Under the pieces are notes generated by a model. That model ran no database searches and had not been told where the DNA came from. It saw only the letters and a list, made by a program, of their open reading frames with translations. Below are positions 1-13,319 of a DNA stretch of 64,000 nt, piece by piece. The DNA is from Caenorhabditis elegans (Eukaryota; Nematoda; Chromadorea; Rhabditida; Rhabditidae): NCBI RefSeq assembly GCF_000002985.6, contig NC_003279.8, forward strand, positions 6,820,001 through 6,884,000. The letters run 5' to 3'. Every line of letters begins with the position of its first letter. Position 1 is the first letter of the stretch. The position numbers were made by a program, and so were the translations under genes.

Positions 1-762
1 TAACTGCTCCGCCTCAAGTGTGCTCTGTATTAACCTTTTGTCTCAAGTATGTGTGCCAGCTACTTTTAGTATTCGCTCCGACGATTCAAGCTAGGAAAAT
101 GTGATTTTTTTGTTGTTGCGTGAATCACCATCACTTCCGAGTTATATGGGTTTCAGTAAACAGCAGACATTAATTCCGCACGAAATATCTCAATTTTTGC
201 TCTTTTTTGGAGTGTTAAATTTAGATTCAAAGTTAGTTCCGCTTTTCCAGTTCCGGGTGCCTTTCAATTCAGTTTGATGGCTTTTCAACGTATTTGGTCA
301 GCTTCTCGATTTCCTATGAACAAACCACTAAATATCAGAAATGTTTAAAATTAAGCAATTATATTTGAGCGGTTAATTGTAGGAAGCTATACTTCTTTTT
401 CATATTTTACGACGTCATTGCTTCCGAGAAAAATCGAAAACTTGAAGCGAAAAATGGAATTGGTTTTTTTTTTCAGTTTTTTAACTTTGAAAGCAGTATC
501 TACAAAGACTTGTAAAGTATGTAAATATAATATTTATTTAATTTTGCAAGTTATTTAAAGTCACAAACTGAGAAAATGTCAAATTGTGAAGCAGATAACT
601 CGAACAATTCTGAGAATGAGATTACCCTGTATTGTTAGATTGTCGGAAAGAATTCACCGGAAGAATGTGAGAGAAGAAATAATGAAATCATGATTGGGAT
701 GGAATTCGAACGGAAGAAAGATTATTTAATTGTAAAAATTGAAATAAGTTCATAACAATTAG
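1..762. other. Downstream flank of ser-3, no gene seen
   Basis: AT-rich DNA beyond the ser-3 stop codon at 763-765. Part of it must be the 3' UTR of that minus-strand gene. I see no open frame with exon-like splice sites and no RNA gene. Confidence 0.5.
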
Positions 763-2992
763 TTAGTTGGTTGGAGTGTTAAATGTCACTGCTGCAGAAC
801 TTTTCTCCGAATTTTGTGTTTGTGTGTAGTTTCCAAGACTTGTTTGAGGTACACGGTTAACGGCATTTGTGGATCGAATTGCCGTTGAGTTATACGAATT
901 GTTGTTCGTGTACTGAAACTTTAAGATATGAGAACTCTATTTTGTTCTAAATACTATTACCTTCTGCGTTGGATGGTTCAAATGATGACACGTCAACAAT
1001 CTCTTGAAACATATTCGGAATTCGCGATTGAATACTGTGTAAATAACCGGATTGAGAGCAGAATTCAGATAACCAAGCCAGAAAACAATGCTCCAGACGA
1101 CATCATTCAGCTTTATTTCCAAGCCATAAACTAGTGCGAAACCAAGCCAACAGAAAATGAAACAACCCGTTACAATGGCCACCTGAATTTCAAAAAATGA
1201 TTTTAAGATGTATTATACAAGGGAACTTACAGTTTTCGCTGCTTTAATCTCTAGTGACAATCGTTTTTCATATGCACCGGCTGTCCTTTTCTTTTGACCA
1301 CGTCGCATCAAGTGATTGAATTTTGACGCTAGACTCTTTGATTTCTTTTTTGATTCACTTAACAAAGACTCATCGAATGCTTCTTTTTCGTCTCCATTGT
1401 TGTTATTGTTGCTCATTGAAAAATTGTCATCGGTTTGATTCGTCAATTGTTCAGTTTTTTCATTCGAGTCTGTCGAACTGCTACGTGAGTTTTCGATAAG
1501 AGAACCTAGTTCTTCGTTACCAGATTTGTGTGGAGTGGCAGAATATGAATTTGTGCTGAAAATTAATACAATCAGTTTGGAAATATAGGCACCATATAAT
1601 AACGTACCCATTCATTGAATCAACCGAACTTTCACTGTCCCTTCCATGTCTCTTGAATCTTGCCCCTATAGGAGCTTGTTGTGTTGCTCCAACCGCTCCA
1701 CGATTTACCAGTGTTTTCGCCGAATCATTCGCAAATTTTCTCGCTTTCGTCGCCGCCGCAGTGATCTGTGATGTCCCGTTTGCGGTGGCGTCGATGGAAT
1801 TTCCGTTTTGTCGGCATGTGCTGAAAATGGAGATGTTAGATGGATTGTGCTGTTATAATGAGTAAGCTCTTTGCTCTATTCTCAGTCTCTCTCTCTCTCT
1901 TTTCTTTCTTAAATTTTACCGCTGCTCATATCCAATTATAAATTGTTTATAAGAGAAGAAGATGGATCGACTCACTTATACGGCTTGTTTGGCGTAATTT
2001 GAGCGACCACGGAAGAGCCACGATGTACACGGAGCATCGGTAACGAATCCTTGTTGATCACGTCGGGATGGTTCAAAAGATAGCTCTTTGGGTTTTGTTT
2101 CTTATTAGCTGCCGCTGTCACACTCATCATTCCCGAATAAATTGATTTGGTGGCTGCTCTCGCTGCCACATAAATTCGGAAATAAACGAAAACGACAATG
2201 ATCATTGGAATGTAAAAGCTACTGGATGCGGAGAAGACCACATATACACGTCCTGCATTTGCTGGAGTGCATCTGCATGGAGTTTCCTTGTCTTTTATGG
2301 AACTTGCCAAGAAAAAACTTGGAGAGCAGATCAAAAAACTTCCAATCCAGACAATTGCAACAGTGCACCTCGCCCGGAATTTGGTTACCAGCATTGGATA
2401 ATTCAATGGTTTGATGATGGCGATATATCTTCAAACAAAAGTCAATTTAATATATAAATTGATCCGAAAACTTACCGATCTATCGATATAGCTACCAAGT
2501 TATAAATTGACGCTGTACACATCCAAATATCAAGTGTTAGCCATATTGTGCACCACGTTTCTCCAAATATCCAATACTGATCGAGTACTTCATTAGCAAT
2601 ACTGAATGGTAGGATTACGGTACCCACAAGTAAGTCAGCCAACGCCAAGCTCAAAATTAGAAGACCGGTTGCCGATCTAAGACGCCTTCTGAGAAGAACC
2701 GCAGCTATTACCAAAGCGTTTCCCAGAACAACAACTACAACCAAAACGGTTAGAACGGAAATGATTGAGAATATTCGGAAGAATTGAGCATGTGATGGGT
2801 TTCTTGACCATTCGTAGAATGAACAATTTGGGCTTTCTTCTGAAAATTTCATATTAACTTTCTAGAAAAACTTATTTAATTCTTACCAGTGATCGGGGTG
2901 AATCCTAATGTCGTCGTCGTCGTGTTTTCAGATAAAAAATCTGAGTTTTCGGCGATAAATTGGCCGTTTAACGTATTTCTCATCCATTCCAT
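763..2992 (-). CDS. ser-3: Aminergic G-protein-coupled receptor (octopamine receptor SER-3)
   Basis: Seven coding exons on the minus strand: 2887-2992, 2476-2839, 1976-2428, 1608-1820, 1231-1555, 961-1182 and 763-912. They join in frame to 610 aa. Class A features are clear: TM1 GNALVIA, TM2 LALADLLVG, Asp139 in TM3 exactly 18 residues before the Arg of D156-R-Y (the amine-binding Asp), a serine cluster SASSS in TM5, and NPVIY in TM7. The third intracellular loop is very long (about residues 245-487) and holds poly-Asn and acidic/Ser stretches. Family knowledge: such receptors bind octopamine, tyramine or serotonin at the plasma membrane and signal through G proteins; this one matches my memory of worm SER-3. 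Oddity: the TM6 motif reads CWLGF, with Gly501 where nearly all class A receptors have Pro. The start is the first in-frame ATG before a clean GTAAG donor. An untranslated upstream exon is possible but not seen. Confidence 0.9.
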
Positions 2993-3666
2993 AATTTTGT
3001 TTTTCTTTTTAAAAATCGTCTTCTTCTTCTTTTCTCCTTCCAAACTTTTTCATTCCATATGAATTGAAGAAGAAGAACGTGTATGGACGATGTCTGCAAA
3101 AAAAAAATAGAATCACAGGCAGGAAAAAAACATTAGAGAATAAAATGAAGAGTAATGAAAAGATTTGTGAAGTGGTCTGAAAACTAAGAAAAACTGCTGA
3201 AAATGGCTGCCAAATTTGTCCCGAGGGCGAAATGGTCGGTTGGGAAATTAAGTTTCCCTGTACACATCGACGTCATATTCAGATACATTCAAAAAAGATA
3301 TGTACCTGAAATGAACAAAAAAGGCGAGAAAAGCGGAGAAGGGAAGACCTATTATTTATACTCATATGATGGAAATGAATGTGTCTCAGTCTGTGTGTGG
3401 GTTTTAATTAATTTATATTAAACCACGCCTACTTTCCTGCTATTGTCCCATTTTTTGAATGTCCGAAATGACGTGGCAATGAGATTAAAAAATGAAAAAG
3501 GACCACACGAAAAGTTGTAGTAGACGAAGAAGTAAGAGAAGGAGGAGGAAACAAATCTGAAGATGTCGCGAGAGCAAAAGAGCCATCAGACGGAGCACAT
3601 ACACACAAACAGACGGAGAGCACCATCCAACTAGCCTCTTGTCCCTCTTAACTCTAGAAAGAAGAT

Positions 3667-3686
3667 AGAGAGAGAGAGAGAGAGAG
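3667..3686. repeat. (GA)n microsatellite
   Basis: A run of about ten AG dinucleotides in purine-rich DNA upstream of ser-3. Confidence 0.9.
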
Positions 3687-6600
3687 TGAGATACAGAGTG
3701 AACAAGAAGAATCAGACAGGAAAAATGATATTTGGGGGTGGAGGAAGGTGAAAAAATGATGACACGAACGTAGATGATAACGTCGAAGAATTCTAGATTT
3801 ATTTTTTCCGGAAATATCTTTGAAAACCCATGCATGACTCATCTACGTAACAATTTCATCGTTTACCATTTTAGGAAGCATCAAAATATAATCTTGAAAA
3901 TATCTAAACAAATGTCTACAATTTTTATATAACCGTAACATCAACAATTATGCTTTCCTTGGTCAAACTTGAATTTCCACTAAATCGGTAAACAGTTTCA
4001 TAGTTTAATATCATATCAATTTGGATGCTACTTCAAAATTGATTTCACTGATTGATTCAGTTTTGAGATCGGCTAGCTTTCGAGCTTTATGCTCACAAGA
4101 CCTCCGGTAACCGACGTCACTACTGGAACATACGACGATTTGACAGACCGGCACAATTTTTCGCCATCGTTTTTTGTTTTGAGACACTTGCTCTCAAGTT
4201 TTTTTGTTATTGTTTTCCAATTCACCCCTCCTCTGACTCTATGGGAAAAATGGCCGATAGAGTGAGAACAGGAGAGAGCACAACAAAAGCATACAACAAT
4301 TGAACTCTTATTCAATAGAAAAACCATGCTTTTTCAGTAGAGTACCAACTAGCAAGTTTCATCTCAAAAATGCTTACTGGAACCATTCAGAATTGATTTG
4401 GAGACGTAAAATATGTGTTTCAAAACAGTCTGATCTACCAATTGGTTTGAATTGTTTTGGCAGTTGATGGTGCATCAATCATTTTTAAGAGTTCGTTTTC
4501 ATTTAAAAACAAAAATTGAAATGGTGCTTTTGTAGGATCGCACTACAAGTTGAACATATAATAATCTTTTCATTAAAAATGTATTCAATGAAATAACCAA
4601 TTTGGTTCTATTTCTAACAACAAAAAATCATCAATTCATTTTTTGTCGAAAAGAAAAAAATTGAAAAAGACGATACTATCAGAACATGAAAAGATGAGCT
4701 AATGCAAGTTTCATAGCCGTGTATCATAAATTCATAAATAATGGATTTAGAATAAAATGAGGTTTATCAAAAGCTAATCTCTCCTTACATTCTGATTATG
4801 CATATCTTCATTATTCTTGATCAAGAAAAGGGAAGAAAATGAGAAATTTGCTTATACTATACCAGCACAGAGAGCACTTATGTCGAGCTAAGAATAATAA
4901 GAAATATGAGGCGGAGTCGAAAAGGAGACGAAGTCTTGCTCTACTTGGAACTGGTGATTTTAATTCGTGTGTTTGGCGCGAAGGACAAGCAACGACAAAG
5001 CAGAGTACTCTGGGGGCGGATTCCACACAAATTGTATCAGAAATGAGTCAATGCCGTTCATTTAAAGAAAATAAATGAACAGAAATAGTAATTGATAAGG
5101 AATAAGGAATTGACAATTCCTTGCACACTAGACAGTTCATTCCCCAAGAGGGATTATATGTGGAACCTGTGTTGTTTATGACGTGTTATTGTGCAAATAG
5201 AGCTGAATTTTCAGCCTCCAATTTTTACATATAAATTGATGTTTATCAAAAAGAAACACAACAAGCCGTCTATGTCCGCAATGGAGTTCAATTGTGTTCT
5301 GAAGTTTAATATTTAAAAGAATATCAAAAACAAAACTCTTTCGCATAATTAATGACTTGAATTGAGCACTAATGTTGTCTAGTGAGTAAATGTTCCATAA
5401 TTTACATTTTTCGGTGGTTTTGTGGCTTCAAATTAGAATTCGGAACTGAAAGGGCATCATGACGTTGCGGACACATACAACAAACATGAGCTTCAGACTC
5501 GACTAAAGATAATGACAGGGCAGCAGAAGCCTATGGGAGAAAGGACTAGAAAAGGTTAGAAAGATTTGAAGAAAAGTTTTCTAGATTTGAAAATGGGGAT
5601 ACATGATTGAATCTAGTTACATAACTAAACATTTCCATAATTTGTGACGTACCCAATACAGATTAACTTGGTCAGTTGTAGAACGAAGTTCAAATGATTA
5701 TCATTCATTATTTTAAAAGTTGACATTTTGGCAATTTGTGACGTTACATCATTGAAAAAAAAACGCTTTTTCAATATAACAGCTGACCTATAGCCTTACC
5801 CTATGAAATATGAGTAGATCCGGAGAACTTTTTAGGTGTCTGTTGGATATCTTTTTGGCTCACTTCTCATTTCTACCACACCCAGAATTTCGAATTAGTC
5901 TTTTTCTTCTCATACTATTTCGAAAAACGTTTTTATTGAAGGTTGATCGATGAACCTTTCTCTGGTTTTGCTTCAAAAAAATTTGGGAGAAAAATAGGCT
6001 CAAAGCTTTATGAGTGGGAGACGACGGAATAAGATGGAAATGTTTAGTTTGTTCTTCCCAAATGCAGGGATTTGGTTGTTGACAGTTTTTGAGGTTGAAA
6101 ACTAAGATGTTCTTGCTCTTTTTTGCTCATTTTCAACTAAGAATCCTAAGAAGGCAGAAAAGAGCATTCTTGAAAACAAGAAAGAATGCATATATACTGA
6201 AGAATTATGGATAGGTGTGGATTATGTGAAAGCGAAACGACTGGAACGTCGTGAAAACAATAGAATTCACTGGGAAAAAGTTATATTTTACTTCCGTTTC
6301 GTCATTCCTAAATAATCTTATTTCCTCGTTTTTCTCTCATTTTCTAAGATTCTATGTGGTTTTGTTTGTAACCGAAGAAATTTGATGAGAATAAGAGGAA
6401 ATCAATGATTATGTCAACTATGATGGAGGGGCGAATTGGAAATGAGTCTTCGGTGTATATGTACAATAGATTATCATCGAAGATTATCAAACAGTAATAT
6501 ACTCAAACTGTTGAGACTGTTGGCAATTCATCAATTATTGAAAAATAATGGAAAATTGAAACTAAAACATTTTCCAAAAATACTAATTGTGCCAAACTAA

Positions 6601-7900
6601 GCTTAAGGATTCGTTTTTTCAAGCAGTATTTGGAAGAAAGCTTAATCTTGGTAGATAAGGAACAATACACATTGAGCTACTTCATTATGTGCCTGACTAT
6701 ATTGGAAAGCTAATATTACGGCTTAATCTTCTTATAAATATCTACATGACGAATTTTCGAGAATCTCACAATGATCTACAAATTGAGAAACGTTTATTAT
6801 GTTTTCTACAACATGTTTGACATGGCACTTGGTAAACCTAATAAGTTATAGATTAGTTTACGTGCATGTTTCCACGCTACAAAGTTCTTCAAAAGTTCAT
6901 TTCGTTTATTTTCGACCTTCCGCTTTCTTATTTTTAGCACCTTTGATCTAGATATCTCAAGAGGGTGCTTCCTCAAAGGGAACTAACTGGATTACTGAAA
7001 AAAAAACGAGATTTCTGATGATGAAAGCGGATTTTTGATGGACGGAAAATGAATGAAGGGGAAAGATAGAGATGTACTCTAAAGTTTCAATGTTGAATAA
7101 CTTTTTGGTGTTTTTTCAGCATTGAACATAGAGGATTGATGAGGTCATGAATAAATTGATCATCTTTCTTTAATATTTCACCCGAAAAATTTTGTTTCAA
7201 CTTAAACATAAAAATCCATTCTGAATAGTTTAATTTTTGTCTGAAAAAACTGAAGTTTTCCATGACATAGATCAAGATGAACTTAGTTAATTTTTTCAGT
7301 CAAAGGTTTTGCAAGAAATTTGGAATTCCTTCATTTAAACTGAAAACATTCATTTTTTCGTATGGTTTCATTGTGATCTGTCACAACCAACGAACGAATT
7401 GAACAAAACTGAGAAAAACGAAATAATTATGTTCTTAACTCCGAGCGGGTATTTATAGACGACGTACTGTTTCCCATCTGTCTTTTTCAATCATTTTTCA
7501 GCTGTCTTGGAGTTTGAATATTTTGGTTTATGATTTTTAGAAAACAATTTATTTGGTTCACCAAAGTTCAACATGGAGGGAGAGGTTCTATAATTTGGGT
7601 GATGCCATAGAAAAAGAGCGTTGAAATATTTTTACTGCTCTGATCGTTGTCGTAGCTCCTTTTGTGGTTCATATCATATTCCATAAGTGGGTGGGAAGGC
7701 GAAGAGAATGAAGAAAGGTGCGATGAAGCGTAACATAGAGAAGTGTAGAGGTCGAGCCGGTGTGCTCAAGGAATTTGTGAGCATTTTTGGGATTTTCTGT
7801 CAGAAATCGAAGAATCAAGAGATTCAAGAAAAAAATACAAAAGGGTTTCTTTGAAATTGTTGTTTCGGATTTTTTGAAAATACCAAAGTTTTTCTGGACA

Positions 7901-7919
7901 CCGTACTTAAATAGTACGG
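7901..7919. repeat. Short perfect palindrome (hairpin)
   Basis: CCGTACT and AGTACGG flank a 5-base centre. The complementarity continues imperfectly into AAAG...TTCT on the left and AGAA...CTTT on the right, giving an imperfect hairpin of about 7893-7929. No function assigned. Confidence 0.6.
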
Positions 7920-10900
7920 AGAAAAGCTTTCAAAACATACTATTTTTTCAAAATGCGTCAAATTCTTGTCTGAAAGTGACTGAAAATTCTATTATTTCGG
8001 CAAAATGTTGAAAATAGAAAGGTAATGGAATTTTCGTGTCACTTTTTGTGTCTTAATCCACTTCAGAACATAACAACTCTTGTAAAATAATGACGCAAAC
8101 GGAAATTCTAATTGTATTTTCTATATAATACAACACCCTATTGGATTCTTTTTGTATAACTAAACACAGTTGGAGGATAAGGCTATGGGCTCTAATTATG
8201 TTGATTAGTATTATATAATCATGGATGAATAGTGGTTTGAAAACAAATATGTCAGTTGTTATTTATATATATATATAAAATTAGCGAATGATGTGATTCG
8301 GAAGGAAACTATTTCGGAGGGAGATTTTTTGGTTTATCAAACTGAAACCTTATAAACTTTATTTCAAGAAACATATTTTACAGCTACATCACTTTTAACA
8401 AAATTGATCTCGTTTGCAAATCTGATTTCTGAACACATTCAGTGGCAGACAATTGTGTAAGTTATGGATATCAACTTAGTAGTTTTCCTCTCAAAAATTG
8501 TTCAACAAAACATGGAATGGGCAGAAGTGTGAAAAACTTTTAAAATTCAAAGCAATTCCGATTTTTGCGTCGTTTTTGTCCATTTGAAGACAATTCGATT
8601 TTCCCTCAGATTCGCTCCCAATTTTTTCCGGACTGACATTTACTGGGCGAGCAATAGGAGCAGAGAAACGAACGCGTTTTATCGAATTTGCATCGACCGG
8701 TTAGTGTGTCCGACCGGGCGGATGTCCTTCTTTGAAAGAAATGCATAAAAAAGAATGGAAGGAAATGGAAGAACGAGATTGTATTTCTAAATGTAGATGA
8801 GTCGAAAGGAATAAATGCTCTTCTTATGATTTATCATACGGATGCTAGGATTACGGTTATAGAATGGATGAAATATTGTGAGATCGGAGAGTTTGATAAA
8901 ACAACACAAAAAATGGAAATGAAGGGAGGACCTAGTTTTGACTCGGAACAGAACTTGAAAATACATGGGAAACTACTGAAGAAGAATCCTCCCCCGCAAC
9001 CCATCAAATTTCAGCTCTTTTCTTCGTGTTTTTGAATCAATTTTGTGCAGCTCATCCCATTCACTGCTAAAGCAATGGCCTGGTTTAATGAAGATGAGAA
9101 AAAATAGAGAAAAAGAAAAGAAAAACGATGGGGTTATTTTCTTTTTGTGTATGTGTGTCGCAGTGTTCCGAAGACACGTGCTATTTTCTGGAACCACCGT
9201 TGCTGTTTGTGAAGAGAAAAAATTCATTGGAGGCGAGCAACCAGTTGACTCGAATTTTTGCTTTTTTCCATGTTCTTCCTCTATTCATTCATTCGTTCGT
9301 CCGTCGTCCACTCTAATTCACTAAATTTTCAGTTATTTTTCAGTTCGATCAACTTGTTAAAAGAATGAATTGAAGAGGACAAGATCTTTGAGTTATGCAA
9401 CAAATGCTATAGCTTTTGATTAGAGTTCGAACATCGGGAAGCCATTGAGTATATCCAATGTGATACGGAAGTTTAAGAATAGGATTTTTTTCTGAAGAAA
9501 TTTTACGAAAGAAATGAAAATAGACGAACGTGTATGGGAGTCTTCGTTTTGGAAATTGAATCCAAATAAATTTCATATGTGCTCCGCCCATTTTATGAAA
9601 CATTCTCGGTATAGATTACTATAGAATGTTCGTATTAAGCGTGGAAATTGGCAAAGATTCCAAAAAAATTGTAATAAACTAGTGCGTTGCTACAAAAGAA
9701 ACAGTTTGACGGGATGTTAAATCAAAGTTAATCTTTTTTGAAACCGCCATTCAATTACACAAATTTTTTCCCGGCAAACTCAACGAAAAGCTATCGTATG
9801 GGCTTCATCGCTACTTATTTATAAACAAGGGTCACTTAAATATTAGTTTTTTTTTCGGATCTCACTTGAACGAAGACCATGAGAAGCAGGAAGTACTTGA
9901 AATGGGTGTGAAAAGTTTTCTTATCGACAGATGCTTTTTCTCCGTATATTAGATTATGAGTTTATCTCAAAGTTTCTACTTTAATGTTGTCTACATCAAA
10001 CAACGTCAGAATCTGATGACGTTCTTTGGTTTTTTTTGTGAAACAACGAATTGTACCATCCACACTTAAATGTGCACTCATTAATGAATAATAAAGAACA
10101 ATATATTTCGAGCACGTCCTTGAAGGATTTAAAATATTTTGTTCCTGTTTTAAAAATTTAGATAGTGTCAATTTGAAAAGTATATTATGTCATTTTAATT
10201 AACTGTTTTGGTTAATTTCTGGAATTATCAACAAAACTCGAAAACGTATTGGAACAAAAAAGGTAAGTAAAAATTGGAACTCATTGGAAGAAAAGACTAG
10301 AAGGTAAACTCTGAAAAAAAATTGTTCTGAAATCTATTTGAGACATGACGAATGAGTTCTTCGAATATAAAGAATTCCCCGTGTTTTCTGTCTGCATGGA
10401 TGATAAGTTGGGTCTAAATCGGAACAAAAGTTGTCTCACAAGTTGTGAATTGTTGTTCAACAACGTGATGGATATCTAAGAATTGTCTAGAAAAGTTCGA
10501 AGAAGTGTAACAAGATGCTTTATTCCAACGAATTACATCATTTCACAATAGGTTTTCTTTCGGGGACCTTGTCTTCCAAGTACCATTATTGTGTGTTTTT
10601 GGTATTTTACTTGGAAAATATGAAATTTAAATATCGAACCTTGTTCTCTTCTTCAAGAGAATACATTCTCTAAAATATTCTCTCAACCGGAAGAAGCAAG
10701 GGGAGAGGATTTTATTTTTAGAGGTAAAAAAGGAAATTCTTCTATAGATGGCAAGTACCAACAACCTGATTTGCATTCTATCTTTATAACTCTTGCTTTT
10801 CTCAACCAAAGGAATCTTGTTTTTTTTTGCTCATTCGTTGCGTTATTTTTTTATTTTGAGCGCTCAATGTTCAGGAGGTTGAGTAGTAAGGAGGGGGGAA

Positions 10901-13319
10901 AGCAACCAAGTAAATGTATTCGGTCGGTCGGTTGACTATAGCGACGACGAAACGAATATTTTAGCCAGGCTAATCAGAATAATAAAAAGAAATCTTGTGA
11001 AACTGGAATTGAGCGAAGGGTTTGAAATGTGAAGACAATAATTATTGGCGAGGAAATTGGCCTTAAGAATTATTAAATCTTTCCTGAGATGAATCCAGGA
11101 AGTAGAAAATAACTGAAAGGTCTTGAAGCATCTTTCCACTCACTCATTTTGGGCCATACTAATAGCGAAGATTTGATCGATAATTTAGTGTGTTAGTCTA
11201 AATAGAAAAGGACGCAATAAAATACTATTAGGTTAGATACTGGGTATGTACAGTAATAAACAACGGGTCAACAATCTCGGTTCTTAAAATGAGTTGTATT
11301 ATCTTGATAAGTTTTATTGTTGATAGAATATGATTAATCACATGCTCTTTTGAATACGTAAATTGAATGAATTGAACAAAGAAATAAAAGAGAAAAAGAA
11401 TAAGGAAAATTTCTTCTAAATACTTCTACTTCTTCTTCCCTTTTCTCTTCGTCGTATTTTACTTTTTGTCTCGTCTTCGTTTAAAGTAGGGTTGTTTTTG
11501 AATGAAGAGGATAAGATTTGAAAGAAAACTGAGAGGATCCTCTTCCCATAGAAAAAGAGAGTGAAACACATAAATACCTTTATTGTTAAAAACTACGAAA
11601 GAACCTATTTCCTGTTTTTTCTCAAATTTCTCTCGTTTTAAACCTAAATACTTTAGACAAAGAATGTATTGTTTCGGAATTATTTACCGTATTCTTTTTC
11701 TGTAAAATTTGATAAAATTGGATCTACGAAAAACAGAAAATGAGAACGAGATTATTTTATGTTTCCTCGCCTTTTATTTAGTTTCGGGACTTGCTAATTC
11801 AAAATTAGTCAGGCTTATTAGTTTCTCAGGGCCATCTCGAATCTATGATTTTCCTCAAACTCTAGAAAATTAAGACTCTGAACGACTGAAAACGAGGAGC
11901 AGACTGTCTCTGAACAAAGTATGAAAATTCTGAAGCAGAGGAGAAAAAGAAAGACGTGACACAAGTTTAATTGTTCAGAGAGAAAGAAAAGAGCACGACC
12001 GGCGAAATATTTCGGAGAGCAGAATACAACGACTAAGAAAAAATGTTGAAATTGCAGGAGAATGTTGGGCGACACGTCTTCCGGTCCATTTTTTGTGTTT
12101 TCGGTTTTCCTGTGGTCTGTCTAAATATCGCTCATTTATTTCGTTTCTGAGGATCTTTTAGGAGATCCACATGTAATTTTTTTAGAAAGATTTATGAGAG
12201 AAAACATAATTTCTTGTGAAGAGAAAACTTGATAGTTTCTAAAATGAGAACATTTCGTGTTTTGACAGGAAATAAATTCGAGAACAGAAATTTGAGACAA
12301 TGCCCCTCTAGCATATAAATGTATTCTATTTATTTTGTTTACAAGATGATGATACTGGGGGCTCGAAGAATCTCCCAAGGGAAAATGAATGGAGGTAAAA
12401 TGACGAGAATCGGGAACTAGTTAGTAAAATTGAATACTCAGAAAAAATGAAGGTGGCTTGAACAAAAAGAATTCGTGTGAATAATGGGTTTCTTGGATGA
12501 AAACATTGCAGGGAAAAAATAACTATTTGAAAAATTGTCCACAAAAAAAATATGGGCTCCGTACTTTAATTTACAAATTTTCAGAATTTCCCAGTTTCAA
12601 TTGTCAATATTCAATCAACAGGACAACGAATCATCGTCTCGGATAGCCAAGAATCTGTTCACTTTTTAAGATATCGGAAAGGAGTAGGTTTTGAAACTCA
12701 TTACATCTTAAAATGGAGTATGATGAAATTTTCTTATAGAAAAATATAGAAAATTAACCTTAATGACCGAAAAATGTTTAAAAAACTAGGATTTTCATGA
12801 TTTTTTTTTCAATTTTTTTCAAACAATTTCAATTGGAAATTCTGAAAATAAATCATTTATTTATACAAATTTCAAAAAAAATTCAAAATTTTTTAAAATT
12901 ACTATCAATACTGGCCATTTGCTATATTTTTTTTAAATTCAGGAGATATCCCACCTTTAATATTGAGAAAAATTCATTTTAGTGAAAAATGCCAAGAAAT
13001 GGGCGGGGCCTATTTTTACTTTTTTCTTCGCGCGAATTTTCTATCTTAAAAACTCGAAAAAAGAACTTCAGAAAAGTGAAAATAAGTTTTGTCTTTTTCT
13101 GTATTTTATTCGGTTTTTCAGAAAACTATATTTTTTGTTTTAGTTTTCCAGATTGTCGGGTTGTCGAGTTTTCGGTTGTGCTAAAAAATCGACATAGCCG
13201 AAGGACAAAAAAAAACCAAAAAAAAAAATTCATATCGCAATTTTGTCATTATTCTTCCCGTTTAACCAGTTTATAATTAATTTTTGAGTTTGTGTTCTTT
13301 CCACCAAAAAATATTCCAG

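Larger units (their letters stand above)
2993..13319. other. 10 kb gene-poor intergenic region
   Basis: No frame longer than about 95 codons with exon-like borders appears on either strand. The region is AT-rich with many A and T runs, a GA tract (3667-3686), a TA tract (8264-8277) and a short palindrome (7901-7919). It is upstream of the minus-strand ser-3, so it may carry neuronal and muscle enhancers for that gene (inference). A more GC-rich island around 8620-8740 contains an octamer-like ATTTGCAT at 8686-8693. Short frames at 4811-5078 and 8973-9324 overlap on opposite strands and look like chance. Confidence 0.6.

Noticed and set aside
4811-5078. Overlapping frames on both strands in the first desert
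   Set aside because: No homology recognised, no exon borders, and the two frames exclude each other.
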